Positions 50,465-60,240 of a stretch of 64,000 nucleotides of DNA are shown in pieces. Each line of letters starts with the position of its first letter. The first letter of the stretch is position 1. Origin of the DNA: Sphingomonadales bacterium (GTDB lineage Bacteria; Pseudomonadota; Alphaproteobacteria; Sphingomonadales; Sphingomonadaceae); NCBI GenBank assembly GCA_027491235.1, contig JAIXWO010000026.1, positions 62,001-126,000 on the forward strand. The letters are read 5' to 3'. The notes below the pieces were generated by a model, which was not told where the DNA came from, did not search any database, and saw only the letters and a program-made list of their open reading frames with translations. The position numbers and the translations under genes are program-made.

Positions 50465-52891
50465 GTGAACGCGGTGCATAGGGGGTGTGTGACATCGCTT
50501 CCGCCCATTTTGCAGAACTGGTTTGAAGGCCGTGGCTGGCAGCCGCGCCGCTATCAGTTGGAGATGCTGGACGCGGCGCGGGCGGGGGAGCATGCTTTGC
50601 TGGTCGCGCCGACGGGGGCGGGCAAGACGCTGGCGGGGTTCCTCGCCACGCTGGCCGATCTGGTCGAGACGCCGATGGACGGCCTGCACACGCTCTACAT
50701 TTCGCCCTTGAAGGCACTTGCGGTCGATGTGCGCCGCAACTTGCTGAAACCCATTGAAGAGATGGACCTCGACATCCGGGTCGAGACGCGCACCGGCGAT
50801 ACGCCCTCTGACCGCAAGGCCCGCCAGCGCGCGAAGCCGCCGCACATCTTGCTGACGACACCGGAGAGCCTGAGCCTGCTCTTGTCTTACCCGGACAGCT
50901 TCCAGATGTTCGCAGGCCTAAAGCGGATCGTGATCGACGAGATTCACGCCTTTGCAACGACGAAGCGTGGGGATTTGCTGAACCTGTCGCTCGCCCGGCT
51001 GCAGGCCATCGCCCCGCAGATGCGGCGGGCGGCGCTGTCTGCGACTGTCGCCGACCCGGACGAGTATCGCGCCTGGCTGGCCCCGTCCGGCGGCGATGTC
51101 CGGCTTGTGGAGGGGGATCCGGGTGCTCCACCTGATCTTGCCATTCTGCTGCCAGAAGACCGCGTGCCTTGGGCGGGCCATTCGGGCGCCTATGCGACGC
51201 CGCAGGTGATGGCCGAGATTGAGACGCATCAGACGACCATCGTGTTCTGCAACACGCGCGGCCTGTGCGAGCTGATCTTTCAGGAGCTCTGGAACGCCAA
51301 TGAACTGAAGCTCCCCATCGGCATCCATCATGGCAGCCTTGATATTGAGGCGCGGCGCAAGGTGGAAAATGCCATGGCGGATGGCCGCATCCGCGCGCTT
51401 GTCGCGACCGCCAGTCTCGATCTGGGGGTGGACTGGGGCAATGTCGATTGCGTGATCCAGATGGGGGCGCCGAAGGGCTCCTCGCGCCTCTTGCAACGGA
51501 TCGGCCGCGCCAACCATCGGCTGGATGAACCGTCCGAGGCGATCCTCGTGCCGGGCAATCGCTTCGAATATCTGGAGGCCTTGGCGGCCTATGATGCCAT
51601 TCAGGAAGGCGTTCTGGATGGGGAGCCGTTTAGGGCGGGTGGCCTTGATGTCCTTGCCCAACACATCATGGCTTGCGCCTGTGCCGATGCGTTTGATGAG
51701 GCGCAGTTGCTCGCCGAAATCCGCAGCGCGCACCAATATGCAGACCTGACGCCGGAGACGTTCGCCCGCCTGCTCGATTTCATCGCAACGGGTGGATATG
51801 CTCTGCGGGCCTATGACCGGTTCCGCCGCCTGACCAAGGGCAAGGATGGCCTGTGGCGCGTCACGCATCCGCAGTTCATCGCGCAGCATCGGCTCAATGC
51901 CGGTATCATCGTCGATACGCCCATGCTGGATGTCCGCTTCAAAAACGGTCGCCGCCTTGGGCAACTGGATGAGTATTTTGCCGCCAGCCTGATGCCGGGC
52001 GATACCTTTGCCTTTTCGGGCATGAGCCTTGAGGTCGAGCGCACCGACGGGACGGATCTGATCGTACGGGCCACGACGAAGAAGGCGCGCATCCCGAGCT
52101 ATATGGGTGCGCGGATGCCGCTGACGACGCATCTGGCGGGGCGTGTGCGGCAGTTCCTCCATGACCGACCAAGCTGGGCGCGCTTCCCGGCGGATGTGCG
52201 CGAGTGGTTGGAGATGCAGGCGCGCGTCTCCTCCATTCCATCACCGGACGATCTGCTCGTCGAAACCTTCCCGCATGAAGAGATGCACTATCTCGTCATC
52301 TACAGCTTTGAAGGGTGGAACGCGCACCAGTCGCTCGCGATGCTCATCACGCGGCGGATGGAGGCGCGTGGGCTGCATCCCATCGGCTTTGTCGCGAACG
52401 ATTACAGCTTTGCCATCTGGAGCCTTGAGCCGGTCGAGCATCCCCAAGATTACCTGTCGCGCGACATCATGACCGATGAGTTTATCGATTGGGTCGAGAA
52501 TTCCGCCCTGCTGAAGCGCGCCTTCCGCGAAGTGGCTGTCATCGGCGGGTTGGTCGAACGGCAGATACCTGGCAAGCGCAAAACGGGGCGGCAGGTTACG
52601 TTCTCGACCGACCTCATTTATGACGTCCTGCGCAAGTATCAGCCCGATCATCTTTTGATTGAGGCCGCATGGGCCGATGCGCGGACGCGGATGACCGATG
52701 TCGGGCGCTTGGGCGCTCTGCTCGACCGCGCGACACAAACGATGGTGCACCGTAAGCTCACACGCATCAGCCCGCTGGCCGTGCCTGTGATGGCGATCAT
52801 CGGGCGGGAAAGCGTGGCGCAAGGGGCAGCGGACGACCAGATTTTGTTCGAAGCGGAAACGCTGGCGCGTGCCGCCATGCAGGCCGACTAA
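50465..52891 (+). CDS. Lhr-like DEXH helicase (ligase-associated DNA damage response type)
   Basis: An 808-residue superfamily 2 helicase. Motifs in order: Q-motif, Walker A (APTGAGKTLAGFLA), motif Ib (LTTPESLSLLL), DEIH (IVIDEIHAFATTKRG), SATV, and motif VI (RIGRANHRLDEP), then a winged helix and Lhr-type C-terminal region. The family is usually near ligase or exonuclease genes of a DNA damage cluster; none is adjacent here. GTG 50465 has GGAG 7 nt upstream. Confidence 0.92.
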   Translation: MNAVHRGCVTSLPPILQNWFEGRGWQPRRYQLEMLDAARAGEHALLVAPTGAGKTLAGFLATLADLVETPMDGLHTLYISPLKALAVDVRRNLLKPIEEMDLDIRVETRTGDTPSDRKARQRAKPPHILLTTPESLSLLLSYPDSFQMFAGLKRIVIDEIHAFATTKRGDLLNLSLARLQAIAPQMRRAALSATVADPDEYRAWLAPSGGDVRLVEGDPGAPPDLAILLPEDRVPWAGHSGAYATPQVMAEIETHQTTIVFCNTRGLCELIFQELWNANELKLPIGIHHGSLDIEARRKVENAMADGRIRALVATASLDLGVDWGNVDCVIQMGAPKGSSRLLQRIGRANHRLDEPSEAILVPGNRFEYLEALAAYDAIQEGVLDGEPFRAGGLDVLAQHIMACACADAFDEAQLLAEIRSAHQYADLTPETFARLLDFIATGGYALRAYDRFRRLTKGKDGLWRVTHPQFIAQHRLNAGIIVDTPMLDVRFKNGRRLGQLDEYFAASLMPGDTFAFSGMSLEVERTDGTDLIVRATTKKARIPSYMGARMPLTTHLAGRVRQFLHDRPSWARFPADVREWLEMQARVSSIPSPDDLLVETFPHEEMHYLVIYSFEGWNAHQSLAMLITRRMEARGLHPIGFVANDYSFAIWSLEPVEHPQDYLSRDIMTDEFIDWVENSALLKRAFREVAVIGGLVERQIPGKRKTGRQVTFSTDLIYDVLRKYQPDHLLIEAAWADARTRMTDVGRLGALLDRATQTMVHRKLTRISPLAVPVMAIIGRESVAQGAADDQILFEAETLARAAMQAD

Positions 52892-52981
52892 AGCTCGCGA
52901 TCTCTTTGCATCGCCAGACCGGCAATGCTATTCTGCCATTCCGGCAAAAATGAAAATGGCCGGGGCTCTGAGGAGAGGACC

Positions 52982-53959
52982 ATGCGCACTGGAAGCCTAG
53001 CTGCCGCGCTGTTTGTCGCTGCACCTGCATTCGCCGCCACGCCGGAACCCGTCGCAGGCGATGTGCCTCCGGCTGCGACCACTGTTGCTGTGGGGGAAGA
53101 CCTATCCAGACGGATGACAGTGCCCGTCACGGTCAACGGGCAGGGGCCTTTTCACTTCGTGATCGACACAGGTGCGGACCGCACGGTCATTTCAAAGGAA
53201 TTGGCCGAGCAACTGGCGCTGCCCAAATCCGGCACTGCCAAGCTGCACGCGATGGGCGGTTCCGCGCAGGTGAACATGGTCAGAATCGACCGGATCCAGA
53301 TTTCCGACAAAGTCAGCCGGAAAGTGCGGGCGGCCGCTCTTCCCCGCAAATATGTCGGGGCCGATGGCCTGATCGGGATCGATAGCCTGAAGGGGCAGCG
53401 GATCGTGATGGATTTCCGGGCGGGCACAATGACCTTGCAGGCCTCCGATACGCCGGAAGACGACCTGCCCGATGGCGTGGACGTGATCGTCGTGACAGCG
53501 CGGACGCGGCTCGGCCAGCTTGTCCTCGCCGATGCGGATGCCAATGGCCAAAAGGTCTGGGTGATCGTTGATACCGGCGCACAGAACAGCGTTGGCAACA
53601 ACCGCCTGCGCAAGCTGATGGTGGAACGCAATCCGGCCACCATGGTCAAACCCATCCAGATGATCGACGTGCTTGGAAAGTCGACGCCGGCGGATTATAC
53701 GGTCGTCAGCCGACTGCGGATTGGCGGTGTGATGCTGGGCAATGCAGCGCTGGCCTTTGCCGATGCCTATCCCTTCAAGCTGTTTGAGCTGGAAAAGAAG
53801 CCGTCGATGCTGCTGGGCATGGAAAGTCTGCGGGCGTTTCAGAGGGTCTCGGTTGATTTTGCCGCGCGGAAGATCAAGTTCCTGATGCCATCGGGCATGG
53901 CGCCGCCCAGTGACCGGCTGGCGCAGGATGCGCCCAAGACGAAGGTCGGCGCGCCCTAG
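52982..53959 (+). CDS. Exported retropepsin-like aspartic protease with two active-site motifs
   Basis: A 325-residue exported protein: signal peptide to about residue 19, then a retropepsin-like domain with DTGADRTVISKEL and a second with DTGAQNSVGNNR, so two D-T-G triads lie in one chain. GGAGAGG precedes ATG 52982. Such clan AA proteases act in the periplasm or at the envelope; the two-domain form may work as an internal dimer. Convergent with the next gene. Confidence 0.85.
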   Translation: MRTGSLAAALFVAAPAFAATPEPVAGDVPPAATTVAVGEDLSRRMTVPVTVNGQGPFHFVIDTGADRTVISKELAEQLALPKSGTAKLHAMGGSAQVNMVRIDRIQISDKVSRKVRAAALPRKYVGADGLIGIDSLKGQRIVMDFRAGTMTLQASDTPEDDLPDGVDVIVVTARTRLGQLVLADADANGQKVWVIVDTGAQNSVGNNRLRKLMVERNPATMVKPIQMIDVLGKSTPADYTVVSRLRIGGVMLGNAALAFADAYPFKLFELEKKPSMLLGMESLRAFQRVSVDFAARKIKFLMPSGMAPPSDRLAQDAPKTKVGAP

Positions 53960-54435
53960 CGGTTGACGCAGCCCAGTGTTGCCGCATCAATCGCGGTGGC
54001 CGCCCCCTTTAGGCGATAGGTATCCGCAAAGGCGCCGCCATCCTTGGCCACGGACGACACGCTCATGCTGCGGGCGGAGCGGATTTTGGCGATGATGAAA
54101 GCGTCGTGGCGCGGGGAAGGCGCCCAGGCATCATAGGGACCGGCGACGAGCCGCCAGCGGCGTTCCCCCACTGTCAGGATAACGTCGGCTGAGGCCCGCC
54201 GTTCCCGGCTCAGGCGGATGTGCAGCTGGCTTCTGACGTTGCGGTCCGGCCAATGGCCGATGCTGGCAAAGGGCCGCCATTTGCCCTTGCTCTCTTCCAC
54301 CGGCGTCGCAATCGCAAAACAGCGATAGGGGTTCTCGTCCTTGAACGCGCCCCAGCCATCAAAAATGCCCAAGGCGTCCCGTGCCTGCGCGGCACCGCCG
54401 AGGAGGAGGATGGCAAGGACGCCCGCCCGCTTCAT
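53956..54435 (-). CDS. Exported protein of unknown function
   Basis: A 159-residue protein with a signal peptide (MKRAGVLAILLLGGAAQARD) and a body with FKDENPYRCFAIATPVEESK and a C-terminal Cys. I do not recognise the family; the pattern faintly recalls IalB-like envelope proteins. The ATG overlaps the stop of the upstream phosphatase gene (54432-54435). Confidence 0.65.
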   Translation of the reverse strand: MKRAGVLAILLLGGAAQARDALGIFDGWGAFKDENPYRCFAIATPVEESKGKWRPFASIGHWPDRNVRSQLHIRLSRERRASADVILTVGERRWRLVAGPYDAWAPSPRHDAFIIAKIRSARSMSVSSVAKDGGAFADTYRLKGAATAIDAATLGCVNR

Positions 54436-55067
54436 GCGTGGTGCGTTCCCCCGCCCTGTCGCACGATCTGTTCCACACCGTTTTCGATCACGACCATTGT
54501 CCCCTGCGGCAGGCTTGGGGCGATGGGGGCGTTCCAAGGCGCCTTAGTCTCCAGCCCGAGCAACAGGCCACGAAGCACGCGGCTGGACATGCCGTGCATC
54601 AGGACCAACCGGTCGCCTTCGATGTGTGCGGTGTCGTTGATCCAGCTCATCAGGCGCGCGGCAATCTCGTCATACCATTCCCCGCCCGGCGCGCGCACGC
54701 TGAACAGGCTCGTCTCCGCGTCGATGATCGGCCCGATCTCATCCATGATTTCGGCATAAGTGCGCCCGGCCCAATCGCCGACGTTGATTTCAAAGAGGCG
54801 GGGGTCATGCTTGGCGAGATGCCAGTCCTGCTCAATGTGCTCACAAATGACGGCCAATGTCTGGAGCGCGCGGCCGGAGGGGGAGGACCAGAGATGGAGC
54901 GGTGTGCCGGGCCCGATATAGGCCGCAAGCTCCGCCCCCATGGCGTCTGCCTGCGCGAATCCGGTGCGCGTCAAAGGCGTGTCGCGCTTGTCGCCCTGCA
55001 TCCTTTTTGCGAAGTTGAACACGGTCTCGCCATGGCGAGCGATGAAGATGCGGCCTTTGAGTGTCAT
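54432..55067 (-). CDS. Histidine phosphatase family protein
   Basis: A 211-residue phosphoglycerate-mutase-like enzyme with catalytic RHGE (IARHGETVFNFAKR), the second Arg in LWSSPSGRALQT and the His in LVLMHGMSSRVLRG. Substrate unknown. ATG 55067 gives the family N-terminus; longer starts exist at 55142 and beyond. Confidence 0.88.
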   Translation of the reverse strand: MTLKGRIFIARHGETVFNFAKRMQGDKRDTPLTRTGFAQADAMGAELAAYIGPGTPLHLWSSPSGRALQTLAVICEHIEQDWHLAKHDPRLFEINVGDWAGRTYAEIMDEIGPIIDAETSLFSVRAPGGEWYDEIAARLMSWINDTAHIEGDRLVLMHGMSSRVLRGLLLGLETKAPWNAPIAPSLPQGTMVVIENGVEQIVRQGGGTHHA

Positions 55068-55207
55068 GGGCAGCGCTTTTCCCACAATTTTCTCCAATGG
55101 CAAGCGGCGCGCGGTCTTGCCCGCAAGCACATTCTTGTCCATGACCGTGCGAGGAACCATAAGTCCCTGTCCATCAGGGGTATCAGACCATCTTTCGGGG
55201 GTTTTGA

Positions 55208-56323
55208 ATGAAGGCGACGATCGAACGCGCAAACCTGCTCAGGAGCCTCGGGCACGTCCAGTCCGTGGTGGAGCGTCGCAACACGATCCCGATTCTCTCG
55301 AACGTGCTGATTGAAGCACTGTCGGATGGCTCGATGCGACTGATGGCAACGGATCTTGATCTTCAGATCAATGAAACGATGGAAGCCGCCAGCGTCGAAG
55401 TGGCGGGGTCGACCACCGTGTCCGCCCACACGCTGTTTGATATTGTGCGCAAGCTGCCGGAAGGCACGCAGGTCTCGCTGACCGCGTCGGATGGCAAGAT
55501 GCAGGTTGTCGCCGCCCGTTCGCGCTACAGCCTCAACACATTGCCGCGCGATGACTTCCCGATCATCGCTGAAGGCGAACTGCCGACCAAGTTTGAATTG
55601 CCTGCCGCTACGCTGCGCCAGATGATCGACAAGACGCGCTTTGCGATCTCAACCGAAGAAACGCGCTATTATTTGAACGGCATTTTCTTGCACGTCGGTG
55701 ATGACGGCCAGCCTGTTCTGAAGGCCGCCGCGACCGATGGCCATCGCCTCGCCCGCGTGACGGTGCCCCGTCCCGAAGGCGCAGAAGGCATGCCGGACAT
55801 CATCATCCCGCGCAAATGCGTGGCTGAGCTGCGCAAGTTGCTCGATGAAGTCGAAGGCACGGTTGAAGTGACCCTGTCCTCCACCAAGATCCGTTTCGGA
55901 CTTGGCACAGCAGTGCTGACGTCCAAGCTGATCGACGGTACCTTCCCGGACTATAACCGCGTTATCCCGACCGGGAATGACAAGATCCTGAAGATTGATC
56001 CGAAGGCGTTCATGTCCGGCGTCGACCGCGTGTCGACCATTGCGCTGGAAAAGACCCGTGCTGTGAAGATGGCGCTGGAACCGGACCGGATTACCCTTTC
56101 CGTCACCTCGCCGGAAAACGGCACGGCAGCCGAAGAAGTGTCGGGTGAATATGGCTCGGAAGGCTTCGAAATCGGTTTCAACGCGCGCTACCTGATGGAC
56201 ATTTTGAGCCAGATCGAAAGCGAAACAGTGGAAGTGCATCTGGCCGATGCCGCCGCGCCGACGCTGATCCGCGAAAACGACAAGTCGCCTGCACTTTACG
56301 TTCTGATGCCGATGCGCGTTTAA
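55208..56323 (+). CDS. dnaN: DNA polymerase III beta subunit (sliding clamp)
   Basis: A 371-residue clamp with three homologous domains (MKATIERANLLRSLGHVQSV at the start, FAISTEETRYYLNGIFLHVG in domain 2, LVLMP-type C-terminus LYVLMPMRV). It tethers the replicative polymerase. It is not next to dnaA in this window, as is common in alphaproteobacteria. Convergent with the next gene (4-nt overlap). Confidence 0.97.
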   Translation: MKATIERANLLRSLGHVQSVVERRNTIPILSNVLIEALSDGSMRLMATDLDLQINETMEAASVEVAGSTTVSAHTLFDIVRKLPEGTQVSLTASDGKMQVVAARSRYSLNTLPRDDFPIIAEGELPTKFELPAATLRQMIDKTRFAISTEETRYYLNGIFLHVGDDGQPVLKAAATDGHRLARVTVPRPEGAEGMPDIIIPRKCVAELRKLLDEVEGTVEVTLSSTKIRFGLGTAVLTSKLIDGTFPDYNRVIPTGNDKILKIDPKAFMSGVDRVSTIALEKTRAVKMALEPDRITLSVTSPENGTAAEEVSGEYGSEGFEIGFNARYLMDILSQIESETVEVHLADAAAPTLIRENDKSPALYVLMPMRV

Positions 56324-56925
56324 AGCGCGTCGGTTTTCACCTTCGGCACAGCGAACAGGGTCTGGAGCATCCGGCGCACGGCGATGAGCAGGGCGATGGC
56401 GCCCAGCAATAATGCGACCGCGACAAGGGATGCGGCAACCGGTTCCTGCAGGACGAGGTAAAGCAGCCCGCCAGTCACGATATCCTCACCCGTCGATACA
56501 GCCACATTGCTAAAGGGTTCCGGGCTCGCATTGACGATGGCACGCGTGCCGGCCTTTGCCCCATGGCTGACCAACGCAGCGCTGCCCCCCAAAAGGAGCG
56601 CGACGACCTGCCAGGTGGTGTTTGATGGATCGACAATCGCCATGGCCAGCAGCGCGCCGCCAATGGGCCGGATCGCGGTGTGGACAGAGTCCCACAGCGA
56701 ATCGAGCCAAGCGATTTTGTCGGCAAAAAACTCCGCAATCAGGCCCAAGCCTGACGCGCCAATGACCCATGGGTTGGCGAGTACCTGAAGCCCGGCGACA
56801 TGCTCAGGTGCTTGAATCAGGCCGAAATACATGGCGAGGCCAGTACCGAAAACGCACAGATAGAGCCGCCATCCAGCAAGAAGACTGACGCTGGCGGCGA
56901 CGCCGAGAAGTTCGACAATACCCAT
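56320..56925 (-). CDS. DUF4126 membrane protein
   Basis: A 201-residue membrane protein of the DUF4126 family with motifs LLAGWRLYLCVFGTGL and WLDSLWDSVHTAIRP. About five membrane helices. Function unknown. Three ATGs in a row (56931, 56928, 56925) follow GGGAG; 56925 has the best spacing. Convergent with dnaN. Confidence 0.8.
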   Translation of the reverse strand: MGIVELLGVAASVSLLAGWRLYLCVFGTGLAMYFGLIQAPEHVAGLQVLANPWVIGASGLGLIAEFFADKIAWLDSLWDSVHTAIRPIGGALLAMAIVDPSNTTWQVVALLLGGSAALVSHGAKAGTRAIVNASPEPFSNVAVSTGEDIVTGGLLYLVLQEPVAASLVAVALLLGAIALLIAVRRMLQTLFAVPKVKTDAL

Positions 56926-57030
56926 CATCATCTCCCACCGACCCTACTGGTCGAGTTAGCAGCTTGTCCCTTCGCGCGCTGTGGTTCAAGACGAGACTGA
57001 CGGCAACACAGCCGCAGGAGAGCGACGCGC

Positions 57031-57819
57031 GTGAATATCGAAACCGGTGATCCCGAATTCTTGGTCCCCGCCATTCCAGCTTCGACGCTGATTCTCTTTC
57101 GTGAACGTGCGGATGGGGCTCCTGAACTGCTGCTGGTCGAGCGCTCCAAAGGTATGGCTTTTGCAGGTGGGGCCATCGTGTTTCCCGGCGGACGCATTGA
57201 CCCCGATGATCATCTGCTCGCCGACCGCCACAGCCATATTGAACGGGAATGCGCCGCCGCGCGTATCGCCGCCATCCGCGAAACCATTGAGGAATCGGGC
57301 GTCCCCATCGGTCTGACGACCACGCCGCCTACCGGCTGGCTGGAGGAGGCGCGCAAGGCGCTCCACAACCGCCAGATGTTCAGCGAGTTGCTTGATGCGG
57401 CCCAGCTCGAGTTGGATCTGGATCAGCTCGTGCCCTTTGCCCGCTGGCGCCCGAACTTTAAGGAAGCGCGCGTGTTCGACACGCGTTTCTATATCGCCCG
57501 CGCGCCAGATGATCTGCCCGAAGCCATTGTTGACGCGACCGAAAATGTCCGCACCTTCTGGGATAGCGCTCAGGCGACCATCGACTCCGCTTTGCGCGGC
57601 GATGTCCATGTCATCTTCCCCACGCACCGCAATCTGGAACGGCTCGCGCTGTTCGATACGTTTGAAGCGGCGGCAGAGCATGCCCGCTCCATTCCGGTGC
57701 GCATGTGCACGCCATGGGTGGAAAAGAACGGTGAAGAAACCTGGCTCTGCATCCCGGATGATCTGGGTTATCCGGTAACACGCGAAAGCTTCCGCACGGC
57801 AAAGCGGGCGGGGGATTAG
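57031..57819 (+). CDS. NUDIX hydrolase with NUDT19-like inserted box
   Basis: A 262-residue NUDIX protein. The box is split: GGAIVFPGGRIDPDD is followed about 20 residues later by AAIRETIEESGV, giving the RExxEE core after an insertion, as in NUDT19-type enzymes that act on CoA and related diphosphates. Start is GTG at 57031 after GCAGGAGA. Convergent with the ThDP-enzyme gene, which begins 5 nt after it. Confidence 0.87.
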   Translation: MNIETGDPEFLVPAIPASTLILFRERADGAPELLLVERSKGMAFAGGAIVFPGGRIDPDDHLLADRHSHIERECAAARIAAIRETIEESGVPIGLTTTPPTGWLEEARKALHNRQMFSELLDAAQLELDLDQLVPFARWRPNFKEARVFDTRFYIARAPDDLPEAIVDATENVRTFWDSAQATIDSALRGDVHVIFPTHRNLERLALFDTFEAAAEHARSIPVRMCTPWVEKNGEETWLCIPDDLGYPVTRESFRTAKRAGD

Positions 57820-57823
57820 TCTC

Positions 57824-59479
57824 CTACTTCCCGCGCAGCGCCGAAATCGTCGTGCCGGCGCTGATGCGATCGGGATCAGTCTTCAGGTGCAGCAGCCGCA
57901 GGCCTGACCGGCCGTTTGCCTCGGCAAGTGCGGGTGCAAACTCTGCCGTCGTTTCCACGGTCGCCGCCCAACCCCCATAAGCGCGGGCAAGTGCCGCGAA
58001 ATCCGGATTCGACAGGCCCGTGCCCGACACGCGCGTGGGATATTCTCGCTCCTGATGCATGCGGATGGTGCCGTAGACGCCATTGTCGACGACGATCACG
58101 ATGATGTTGCAGCCAAATTGCATGGCCGTCGCCAGTTCCTGCCCGTTCATCATGAAGTCGCCGTCCCCGGCGAGCGCAACGATCGTCTGGTCGGGGCGGC
58201 GGAGTGCTGCGGCAACGGCAGCGGGCGGGCCATAGCCCATCGCCCCTGCGGTCGGCGCGAGTTGCGTGCCAAGCCCGCCATAAGGCCAATAGCGGTGCCA
58301 CCAGCCGGAGAAGTTGCCCGCGCCATTGCAGATGATCGTGTCGGCAGGCAGCGCGTCGCGCATGGCGGCGACACATTGGCCGAGATCGACCTTCGTTTCG
58401 AACGGGGCAGGGGTGTTCCAGGCCTGCCACTCGGCATGGGCTTGCGCACCGGCAGGCGATGGTTCCGCCGGAGCCGGAAGCGCCCCTGCGCTTTGCGCAA
58501 AGCGCGTCATGTCGGCGCAGATGGCAAGGTCGGCGCGGTAGACATGGTTGAGCTCATCGGGGTCAGGGTGGACATGGATGAGGGTCTGTCCGGGATGATC
58601 CGGCGTGACGAGCGTGTAGCTGTCGGTGGTTGCCTCTCCGAGACGTGCGCCGACGGCCAGCACAAGGTCCGCCGCTTTAATGCGCGCGACGAGCTTCGGG
58701 TTTGGGCCATAGCCCAGATTGCCTGCCCAGATTGGGGAGCCGTTTGAGATCGCATCCTGACGGCGGAAGCCGGCTGCAACGGGCAGGCCCCAGCTTTCAG
58801 CAAAGGACTGGAAATTCCGCGCCGCCTCAGGCGTCCAGCCCGCGCCGCCGATGATCGCGACCGGTGCCTTCGCCGCCGCTAGTCGATCGGCCAAGTCCGT
58901 CATCTGGTCAGGGTGTGCCGCCTGGACGACGGGGTCCACGCGCGGCCGGTCGAGCGCCTCGGCCAGTTCGCACAGCATATCTTCGGGCAGCGCCAGCACT
59001 ACCGGTCCCGGTCGTCCCGACATGGCGACATTAAACGCGCGTGCGACATATTCGGGGATGCGTGCCGCTTCGTCGATGCGCGCTGCCCATTTACACAAGG
59101 GGCCGAACATCGCTGCGAAATCGACTTCCTGAAAGCCCTCACGGTCCTTCATGCCGCGGTCGACATCGCCGATGAATAGGATCATCGGCTGCGAATCCTG
59201 CATGGCGACATGGACGCCGATGGAGGCATTTGTGGCACCCGGCCCCCGTGTGACGAAGGCAATGCCAGGGCGCCCAGTCAGCGTGCCATCGGCACAGGCC
59301 ATGAAGGTGACGCCGCCTTCCTGACGGCAGACCACGTTCTGGATCTGCGGCGTATCGTGCAGAGCATCGAGGACAGCGAGAAAGCTCTCACCGGGGACAG
59401 AGAAGATGCGGTCGCAACCTTGGATCACCAGTTGATCGACAAGAATGCGCCCGCCCGTGCGTGTCTTGGAGTTCGTCAT
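57824..59479 (-). CDS. Thiamine diphosphate-dependent acetolactate synthase-like enzyme
   Basis: A 551-residue ThDP enzyme with the N-terminal Pyr domain (FSVPGESFLAVLDAL, catalytic Glu in CRQEGGVTFMACADG), a central Rossmann domain and a C-terminal PP domain with ThDP motif AGDGDFMMNGQELATAMQFG. It resembles acetolactate synthase large subunits or benzoylformate decarboxylase-type enzymes, but no small regulatory subunit gene follows, so biosynthetic IlvB is unlikely. Substrate unresolved. Confidence 0.85.
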   Translation of the reverse strand: MTNSKTRTGGRILVDQLVIQGCDRIFSVPGESFLAVLDALHDTPQIQNVVCRQEGGVTFMACADGTLTGRPGIAFVTRGPGATNASIGVHVAMQDSQPMILFIGDVDRGMKDREGFQEVDFAAMFGPLCKWAARIDEAARIPEYVARAFNVAMSGRPGPVVLALPEDMLCELAEALDRPRVDPVVQAAHPDQMTDLADRLAAAKAPVAIIGGAGWTPEAARNFQSFAESWGLPVAAGFRRQDAISNGSPIWAGNLGYGPNPKLVARIKAADLVLAVGARLGEATTDSYTLVTPDHPGQTLIHVHPDPDELNHVYRADLAICADMTRFAQSAGALPAPAEPSPAGAQAHAEWQAWNTPAPFETKVDLGQCVAAMRDALPADTIICNGAGNFSGWWHRYWPYGGLGTQLAPTAGAMGYGPPAAVAAALRRPDQTIVALAGDGDFMMNGQELATAMQFGCNIIVIVVDNGVYGTIRMHQEREYPTRVSGTGLSNPDFAALARAYGGWAATVETTAEFAPALAEANGRSGLRLLHLKTDPDRISAGTTISALRGK

Positions 59480-59516
59480 GGACTGTCTTTAGTCGGGAAG
59501 GCGGGCCGTTGGAAGA

Positions 59517-59870
59517 TCAGGCTTCGGGGCGCGTCCACAACCAGCTGAGGCAGACTGCGGCGACGAGAGGCGGAATGGCGACAAAGGGCCAGTCCAACGC
59601 CATCAGCCCAATCAGGATGCTGACCGCAAAAGCGCCTGTCGCGGCGAGCTTGCCCTTGCGGCTGATCGCGCCCTTTTCCCGCCAGCTTCGGATATGTGGC
59701 CCAAAAATTGGGTGGGCGAGCAGCCTAGCCTCCCATGCGGGACTGCCCCGCGCGAAACAGAAGGCGGCAAGGATGACGAACGGAACAGTCGGCAACAGCG
59801 GCAGGACCGTGCCGATCGCGCCAAGGCCGAGCGAAACAGCACCCGCCGCAACCCAGAGGGGTCGTCTCAT
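59517..59870 (-). CDS. DUF454 (YbaN-like) membrane protein
   Basis: A 117-residue membrane protein with the DUF454 pattern VAAGAVSLGLGAIGTVLPLL and FCFARGSPAWEARLLAHPIF. Three or four helices. Function unknown. ATG 59870 is preferred to the longer frame. Confidence 0.85.
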   Translation of the reverse strand: MRRPLWVAAGAVSLGLGAIGTVLPLLPTVPFVILAAFCFARGSPAWEARLLAHPIFGPHIRSWREKGAISRKGKLAATGAFAVSILIGLMALDWPFVAIPPLVAAVCLSWLWTRPEA

Positions 59871-59948
59871 CTCAACATCCAGCCGCAAACCATGTCTGTC
59901 GTTTAAGACAGACAGGGCCAACTGGCTATTGCAGAAAAACAGCAACGG

Positions 59949-60137
59949 TCAGCGGCGCGGGCAGGTGCTCATCCCGATCAAACGATAAAGCGGGCAGACG
60001 CCCACCAGCCCGGTCAGCAGCGGCACAATGCCAATCCAGCCCCAAGCGGCCTTGGGTCCGACGAAGACCATGGCGATCAGGGCAATGCCAACGATGACGC
60101 GCAGTGTGCGGTCGAGTGAACCTTCATTTTGGCGCAT
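59949..60137 (-). CDS. DUF2892 membrane protein
   Basis: A 62-residue protein with the DUF2892 motif LDRTLRVIVGIALIAMVF and GVCPLYRLIG. Two membrane helices, as in the membrane tail of YgaP-type proteins. ATG 60137. Short gap of 78 nt to the DUF454 gene downstream. Confidence 0.8.
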   Translation of the reverse strand: MRQNEGSLDRTLRVIVGIALIAMVFVGPKAAWGWIGIVPLLTGLVGVCPLYRLIGMSTCPRR

Positions 60138-60240
60138 GATGTTTTCCTCAGCCGTGTTGTTCAGCGTGCCCAGCATCTGCGCGCCACGGTTGGGTGTCAT
60201 TGATCTTGATCATCAAGCCGGGCGGACTCCGGCCACCCTC

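Noticed and set aside
50918-52162. A 414-residue minus-strand frame
   Set aside because: Antisense to the helicase motifs; no independent ribosome site or homology.
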